A stretch of 64,000 bases of DNA from Paraphysoderma sedebokerense. Taxonomy: Eukaryota; Blastocladiomycota; Physodermatomycetes; Physodermatales; Physodermataceae. The notes under the pieces were generated by a model. It was not told where the DNA came from and did not search any database. It saw only the letters and a program-made list of their open reading frames with translations. The stretch spans positions 62,001 through 126,000 of the forward strand of contig JAHLJZ010000020.1 in assembly GCA_025602915.1 (NCBI GenBank), written 5' to 3'. Shown here piece after piece: positions 58,668 to 64,000 of this stretch (the first letter of the stretch is position 1; each line of letters starts with the position of its first letter). Position numbers and translations under genes: made by a program.

Positions 58668-59545
58668 ACTGAAGACTGTGTATTATGAGTTTAAATGACG
58701 AGGGGGCTGATAAAATTTCTGTAAAAGCATTCGATCATTATAATACATATATTATACCGGAATGTTGAATCCTTCTCAATTAAATATATATTAATCTTCC
58801 ACAATGCATTGAAGTTTGATCCGTGTCAATCCTGATCCTTTGGCAATATTCAATCGGTGTTCCTTGATACCACCAGATTCCATATCGAACAATCGCTTAA
58901 GGAATAAACTCCATCTGCTCGTCCATATGTTATTGATGCAGTGATTCTGGGAATTAAATGTATTGCCCAATTGTATGTTCTCATGTTGCATCTTAGATGC
59001 TTTGTTTGACTGCAGACGTTGATACGCTATGCGTTATAACCGTCGGCTCCTGCTCTGCTGCTGAAGTTATAACGCTTCAAGACATGGATTTACTAGTTGA
59101 TAATTGCAATTCTGCATGGCATCATCTGCGCTGTACATACTGAGACTGCAAACTAACTAAATCACGGTCTTTATCTGGCAGGATGATTTGCATCTTGAAT
59201 CTATTATGGATGTGTCTTTCATTTTGCGGAATTTCCGTCAATCCAATTGAGATGTTTTGCACAGCCTGTTGTGCATTGTACTCTATTGTACTGTGATTAA
59301 GTGAATCCAGAATGCGGTTGTGACATCATCGCTTTTTATTTTTAGTTCTTGATGGCTAAGGTGTATTGTTGGAGCAACAGTGCCATTTTGAGCTGATATC
59401 AAAAATGGAATATCCAAACTTCAGAATGCGTTGCACTTGGAGTGCATAGCCGGGGTATTGGATATATAAATCAACCATCAGTCTTTGAGTAAACTTCATC
59501 CGACCTACATCTTTAGTTTTCGGTCTCTCATCGCCAACAACAAAA
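58668..59545. other. Intergenic between the two Lys/Tyr-rich genes
   Basis: 3' flank of copy 1 and promoter of copy 2. The part next to copy 2, about 59370-59545, aligns loosely with the promoter of copy 1 (TGCCATTTT, CATTGCAC-like, TATATAAAT). No further gene. Confidence 0.5.
59463..59470 (+). promoter_or_regulatory. TATA box of second Lys/Tyr-rich gene
   Basis: TATATAAA 83 nt upstream of the ATG at 59546, the counterpart of the copy 1 element. Confidence 0.6.
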
Positions 59546-60437
59546 ATGACAAAGATTTCTTTCCTCCTTGCAGCAATTGCCACCGTTGGCACGATTGCCA
59601 ATGCTACTCCCACTCCTGCGCCGGCTACAGCAGACATCACCGCAACATCTGCAGGACCAGTAGCTGATCTCAACGCGGCCGCATACGACAAGAAAGAATA
59701 TCACGACAAGGATGATTATAAAAAGAACTATCATAAGCAGGACTACTACAAAAAGGACTACTATAAGAAAGATAACTACCAAAAGGATGATCATAAAATG
59801 GACTATTATAAGAAAGATGACTATAAAAAAACTGATTACAAAAAAGATGATTACAAAAAGGATAATCACAAGAAAGACCATTACAAAAAGGATAATTACA
59901 ATGTGGATTATTACAAGAAAGAACACTACAAAAAGTAAGCGGTTTTTCCTCTCCTTAATCAACTATATAGGAACTATTATCTGACGCGAACGAAACTTTC
60001 CATTTTACAATAGGTACCCACAAAAATATTCCAAAGGCTACTCGGTCGATGGTGGTATTGATGCCACTGGCGTAACGGCCGAAGACTATTACAGAAAGAA
60101 CCGATATGAACATAAAAAGTAAGTACAAACTTACCTCACGACAACAATATATTTGGCCTTACGATTTGTAACTTCATCAACTAGGTGGTATGATGATGAC
60201 AAGTATCATAACCGCAAGTATTACAAAGGCTACCGTGTTGATGGTGAAAGTATCGAAGGCGCCGAGGTTGACGCGGAAGCATATTATAAGAAAGATGAAC
60301 ATAAGAAGTAAGTTTGAGAGCCACACGTGCACGTCGCGATTCTTCAAAATCCCATTACATCTTTTAACATTTTCGTTGATTCATCTTGTGATTAGATATT
60401 ATCACGACAAGTATTACAAAGATCACGACAAATACTA
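59546..60437 (+). repeat. Tandem duplicate, unit 2
   Basis: Second unit at an offset of 1828 bp; see unit 1. Sequence differs immediately outside both ends. Confidence 0.9.
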
Positions 60438-60477
60438 TTACAAAAAGCATGACAGATACTATAAGAAAGACTATTAA
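59546..60477 (+). CDS. Secreted Lys/Tyr/Asp/His-rich repetitive protein, copy 2
   Basis: Exons 59546-59934, 60014-60118, 60185-60307, 60396-60477 give 232 aa. Residues 1 to ~217 are the same as copy 1. Only the tail differs: copy 2 reads KYYYKKHDRYYKKDY and stops, where copy 1 has further HDKYYKK repeats. Same signal peptide, same phase 2 introns. If any intron is retained, the codon after the donor is TAA (AAG TAA), so each donor would yield a shorter secreted form ending in Lys-Lys. A frame on the other strand is long and hydrophobic only because it is the complement of the repeats. Function unknown. Confidence 0.75.
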
Positions 60478-60984
60478 TCGGACTTATATTAGGTCTTTGT
60501 TGGAGTTGTCTTCGGTCGTTTTGAATGTGACAACGTTGGAAATTTGTATCAATATCTTTTCACTTTTTCTCTTCTTCGAACATTTTGTGTACATTAGCGA
60601 TTATGATGTGTATTGAGTTTTGATGTCAGACGCAATAAAATCTTTTGTTGTAGCAATCTTGTATTCCAATGTCGTTTCAGGATTATCCTTGCTGTGCATA
60701 TTTTGCCCGAACTCAACCATATGTGTAGAATCAGCCACATACTCATCTGGTCGAATAATGCGGCGCCAACTTGGCAGAGTTCAAACTAAGCAGATTTCAT
60801 GATGTACAGTATTATTTACATTACTAACTTACCTTTTCAGCAATTCGATTTCTACTGCATTCCATAGCTTTATAATTTACACGAAATTCTAACGATACAA
60901 ATCGGAATCTGAACGTACTTCATCACGAAAATTCAACCAGGCGGTACTTTGTGACTGCAAATTAACACGTCCCATTCAAATAAC
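60478..60984. other. Intergenic between copy 2 and RMI1
   Basis: 3' flanks of convergent genes; no gene seen. Confidence 0.45.
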
Positions 60985-63944
60985 TCAGCCGTATAATTTG
61001 TTCCAAACGTCAATACTTTTAATATCCAATACTCTTGGTAACTTTCTCCCAGAGGCCGGGTCTTTCCATTCTCTCGTTATGGTATATGGTATAGTTCCGG
61101 AATGTTGATTGGAAAAAGGATTTGAAGAAGATGAATTAGAAGATGAAGGAGCCGAGGACGAATAACAAGGAGCAATGTTTAGAAGGACGTAATGGTTTAG
61201 ATTTTTGATGAAACGGGATAGTTTTTGATAACACTTTTAAGATAAGAAGAGAGTGAATTTGTTTTGATGTCAAAATTTCGTCATGAGTATTGGTAAAAGG
61301 GGTACATGTACAAATAGAAAGGAATGCCGAAATCAGATAACAATACCTTTTTGCCAAGAGCGGTCTTCGCAGTGAATTCTGTGCCAAATTTAAGTCCCGT
61401 AACACCTAATATCGTCTCTAGCCACTTTTGTCTCAAACACATCAAAAAGGCATCGAAGAATATTGGTTACAGTTAGTGGACAATAATATGCAAAGCGAAA
61501 CACAGAGAGCACCCATAAATACATACGTCATCATCGACAACAACATCCCACCATTCACCCTCGTTATCTGTACATCTGATGGTAACATACGCTTCTCCAG
61601 TATCATGGTCTTTACGAAGGCCGATATTTTTGGTTTGAGATCTAATTTGGATCCATATTTTCGTCATTTTATTTGAAGGCTCCGAATTGTCAGATGTATA
61701 TGAGCCGTTAGCTGACTTCTCGAGCTTGTTAGAGAGTAATCGAAACAAATCTGAAAATGTAAAAAGAGGATCTTGCGGTCGTTTTACTGTATTGTTTTGA
61801 CGCTGTCGAACTGAATGCAAATCGTTATTGTTGGCGCTGGAACCGGTGGCGAAGTCACCGGAAACCCGCGGTTGGAAAGTCGCCGATATGGATTCAAAGG
61901 AAGATTTGGACGAAGATTGGTTGATCACAGGCAAAGATCGCTTTTGCGGAACGATGAAATTTGATGACGATTTATTCAGCTCGGATACGGAATCATTAGG
62001 TAATCGGCGATTAGATAGAGTCTCTGTCGTTTCCGGAATAACGAATGGATCGGCCGGATTTTTCGACCCAGCGGTCGAGGATGACGGAATCTGAGACGGC
62101 GAAAAAGATGGAATGGTAGGTATTTTGGAACGCGATTCCGGTTCAGAGTCAGAATCGATAATAATAATTTCATTCTGATGAAGCTTCAAGTCAGGCGACC
62201 TAATCACTGGCTTCACAGTGTTTCCGATAATCATGATTTCGGAATCCCGTTCTGGTTCGTTCTCTCGATCTTGAACTCCATTAGATCTGCTGTGGATTTC
62301 ATTGGAAGGACGTGAAAGATTTTTCGAAGACCGATCTTCGCTGCTGTGCGAATAATTACTGTTATTTAAAGCATTTATGTTATCTAAATTGATATCATCG
62401 TAATCGATTGTGTCATCGTCGAAGTCAAAAGTATCATCGTAAACGGGAGGAGCTGGAATTCTGCTTTGTGCGGTTTCGGAGCCTGAATTTCTTTGATATT
62501 GAAGCTGGTCCGAATGGGGGTTGGTATTTGGGTGCGCCGGATTCGATGATCGTGTAGGAAAGGGGGCATTAGAAAAAGGGTCAAGGCTGGCATTCCGCCT
62601 TACATCAGCAACTGGATCGAAGAGGGGGCCCGCAACTCGAGCAGAATTATGTGCTTTTTCCATGAAAGTAGAGGTTTTACGCAATCCATCAAAAGTAGAT
62701 TGACCATTCTGATTTGAGATCGATTCTTGAATTTGAATATCTGGGACATCGAAATCTATTATGTCATCATCTGGAAACTCCTCAAATCCGAATTGGGGAT
62801 CCACAGCTGTTTTCTGCTCTTCATTGATTTCTTCCATTAGCAGTCGATCGAAGTCGTCCATCTCGTCAAACTCTTGAGAGATGTTTGAATTCACACCAAG
62901 ATTCCCAGCTTGATGGCGAGTTGCTTCTGTGGTATGGTTAACGTTGCGGTCTTGATTAAACGATGTCGGTTGGATAGGTCGGGATGGGGGGTGAGATCGG
63001 GGTTGCGTGTTTGTGGAGACGGTAATTGGAGGGGCCAATTGTTGCTGTTGATTTTGAATGGTGCCCGACCTAAGTTTGGTTCTATCATTTGTCATACTAT
63101 ATAATATCTCAGTTAGTTTGGAATGGCAAAAATGAGCGAGAGCAAGTGAGTACCGAGGGTTAGAGTAAAGTAGGCATGAAAGTAAGAAGGGAAAACAACG
63201 AACTTTAGTTGAATCCGCAATTCATTAATTAACAATTCCTCGACTTCCATATTCAATTCATCAACCTGACCGCCTAGAATCGCGATTGAGTTTCGCTCCA
63301 AAAATACTACACCGCGAGATATGGATGCATTCTTGAGAAGGATCTACAGATTAAGGCCAATAGTTAAAATAAAGTAATTGTAACCTACCGCTTCATCTGA
63401 TTGAAATGCTTGATCTCGGAGATTGATATTTGATAAAGCGTACCTTCACCCCTCTAGGCATTAGTAGATTCAACTCGGGGATTGGTTTATATTCCATTCC
63501 CCAAATATCGTGAAATCCATCTGTCAATTTCAATTTTAACATTCCCCTACTTATTTTCTTCTTATCTCCTCTTTGATCCTGATATTGCCTCCCCGTCGAA
63601 TTTAAATCTCCATTCGCATTGCCGGCTGGCCCGTTCTTCAAATTTTCTAATTCGTCCAAGAGGCCAAATGAGGATTGACCCACATCATACACTTGCTCAA
63701 CTTGCACGATAACCCACCCAGTTCTTGCATTTTTGACTTCCAAATCCCATATTTGATTTTTAAGAGCTTCTATTCCGATTTCTCGCAGATTCGAATGCAG
63801 GAATTGAGTCCAGATTTGATCTTGAAGTTGGGAGGGTGATAGATGGGGGCTAGTGGAGAGGAGAAAATCACGACATTGTGTTACCCAGTCGGGATGAATA
63901 GAGGTGTGCTTTGAAGAGAGAAAATGATGGAGGGCTGTTGTCAT
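60985..63944 (-). CDS. RMI1: RecQ-mediated genome instability protein 1 (RMI1)
   Basis: OB-fold partner of topoisomerase III and the Sgs1/BLM helicase in the dissolvasome that dissolves double Holliday junctions. Exons 63944-63444, 63343-63204, 63096-61527, 61424-61347, 61233-60985 total 2538 nt, 845 aa, in phase. N-terminus: HPDWVTQCRDFL, LSPSQLQDQIWTQFLHSNLR (DUF1767-type three-helix bundle), then OB1: MLKLKLTDGFHDIWGMEYKP, LLMPRGVKILLKNASISRGV and SIAILGGQVDELN. A long disordered region with acidic FDEMDDFDRLLMEEIN follows. The C-terminal third carries FTFSDLFRLLSNKLE, VTIRCTDNEGEWWDVVVDDD and NHYVLLNIAPCY, which fits an OB2-like domain as in animal RMI1; budding yeast Rmi1 lacks this domain. 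The upstream frame begins at a GTG (63956), so the ATG at 63944 is used. Confidence 0.85.
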
Positions 63945-64000
63945 GAATTCAGTCACTGATGCTGAGGACAGTGTGCAATTTACGGAACAAACGAAGGAAC
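63945..64000. other. RMI1 upstream flank at right edge
   Basis: Too short to interpret; presumably the RMI1 5' leader. Confidence 0.4.

Noticed and set aside
1-64000. A biosynthetic cluster linking the two CoA ligases, ERG6 and the membrane enzymes
   Set aside because: Genes are interspersed with housekeeping genes (COG6, FCF1, RMI1, SDHAF4), no core synthase is present and spacing is ordinary.

Overview
This window is nuclear DNA of a filamentous fungus, most likely an early-diverging (non-Dikarya, Mucoromycota-like) one. Fungal identity rests on a class I/II-type chitin synthase, an ERG6 sterol C24-methyltransferase, a Rua1-type DUF4451 regulator and a probable Vac7-like membrane protein. 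The placement outside Dikarya is an inference. It rests on extreme intron richness (GT-AG introns mostly 45-90 nt, many microexons), an Integrator subunit (INTS7), which yeasts lack, and two AT-AC introns with perfect U12-type donors, a class lost from yeasts and most Dikarya. I recognise no mobile element, tRNA, rRNA or CRISPR array.

Layout. 0.5-6 kb: SDHAF4 (-), a 13-exon RRM-RRM-WD40 gene (+) and the NAD(P)HX dehydratase gene (-), which has 18-, 13- and 13-nt exons. 6.2-15.4 kb: a membrane-anchored M1 aminopeptidase (+), a Vac7-like protein (+) and a tail-anchored inositol polyphosphate 5-phosphatase (-). 15.6-23.8 kb: INTS7 (+), an FBXO31-like F-box protein (-) and an orphan single-pass membrane protein (-). 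24.8-34 kb: a DUF1295 membrane protein (+), the CaaX methyltransferase ICMT/Ste14 (-), a DUF4451 transcription factor (-) and a 4-coumarate-CoA-ligase-like enzyme (-). 34.6-46.6 kb: a copine-type vWA protein (+), a PH-domain/polyproline protein (-), COG6 (-), a Dap1/PGRMC haem protein (-) and FCF1 (+). 47-56.4 kb: chitin synthase (+), long-chain acyl-CoA synthetase (+) and ERG6 (-). 57.7-64 kb: two tandem Lys/Tyr-rich secreted-protein genes (+) and RMI1 (-).

Themes. Several neighbours share membrane or lipid biology: Vac7-like next to a 5-phosphatase (phosphoinositides), DUF1295 next to ICMT (same membrane-methyltransferase/reductase superfamily), and acyl-CoA synthetase next to ERG6. These look like ordinary fungal gene order rather than a dedicated cluster. 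The most notable points are: (1) AT-AC U12-type introns in ICMT and INTS7, each supported by restoration of the family's protein sequence; (2) the tandem Lys/Tyr-rich secreted proteins, whose bodies and introns are almost identical while their promoters and 3' ends have diverged, a gene-conversion signature; (3) microexons of 10-18 nt and a first exon that is only the start codon; (4) a gene model joining two RRMs to an RBBP4-like WD40 domain.

All gene models were spliced by eye. Family assignments come from recalled family motifs, not from searches.
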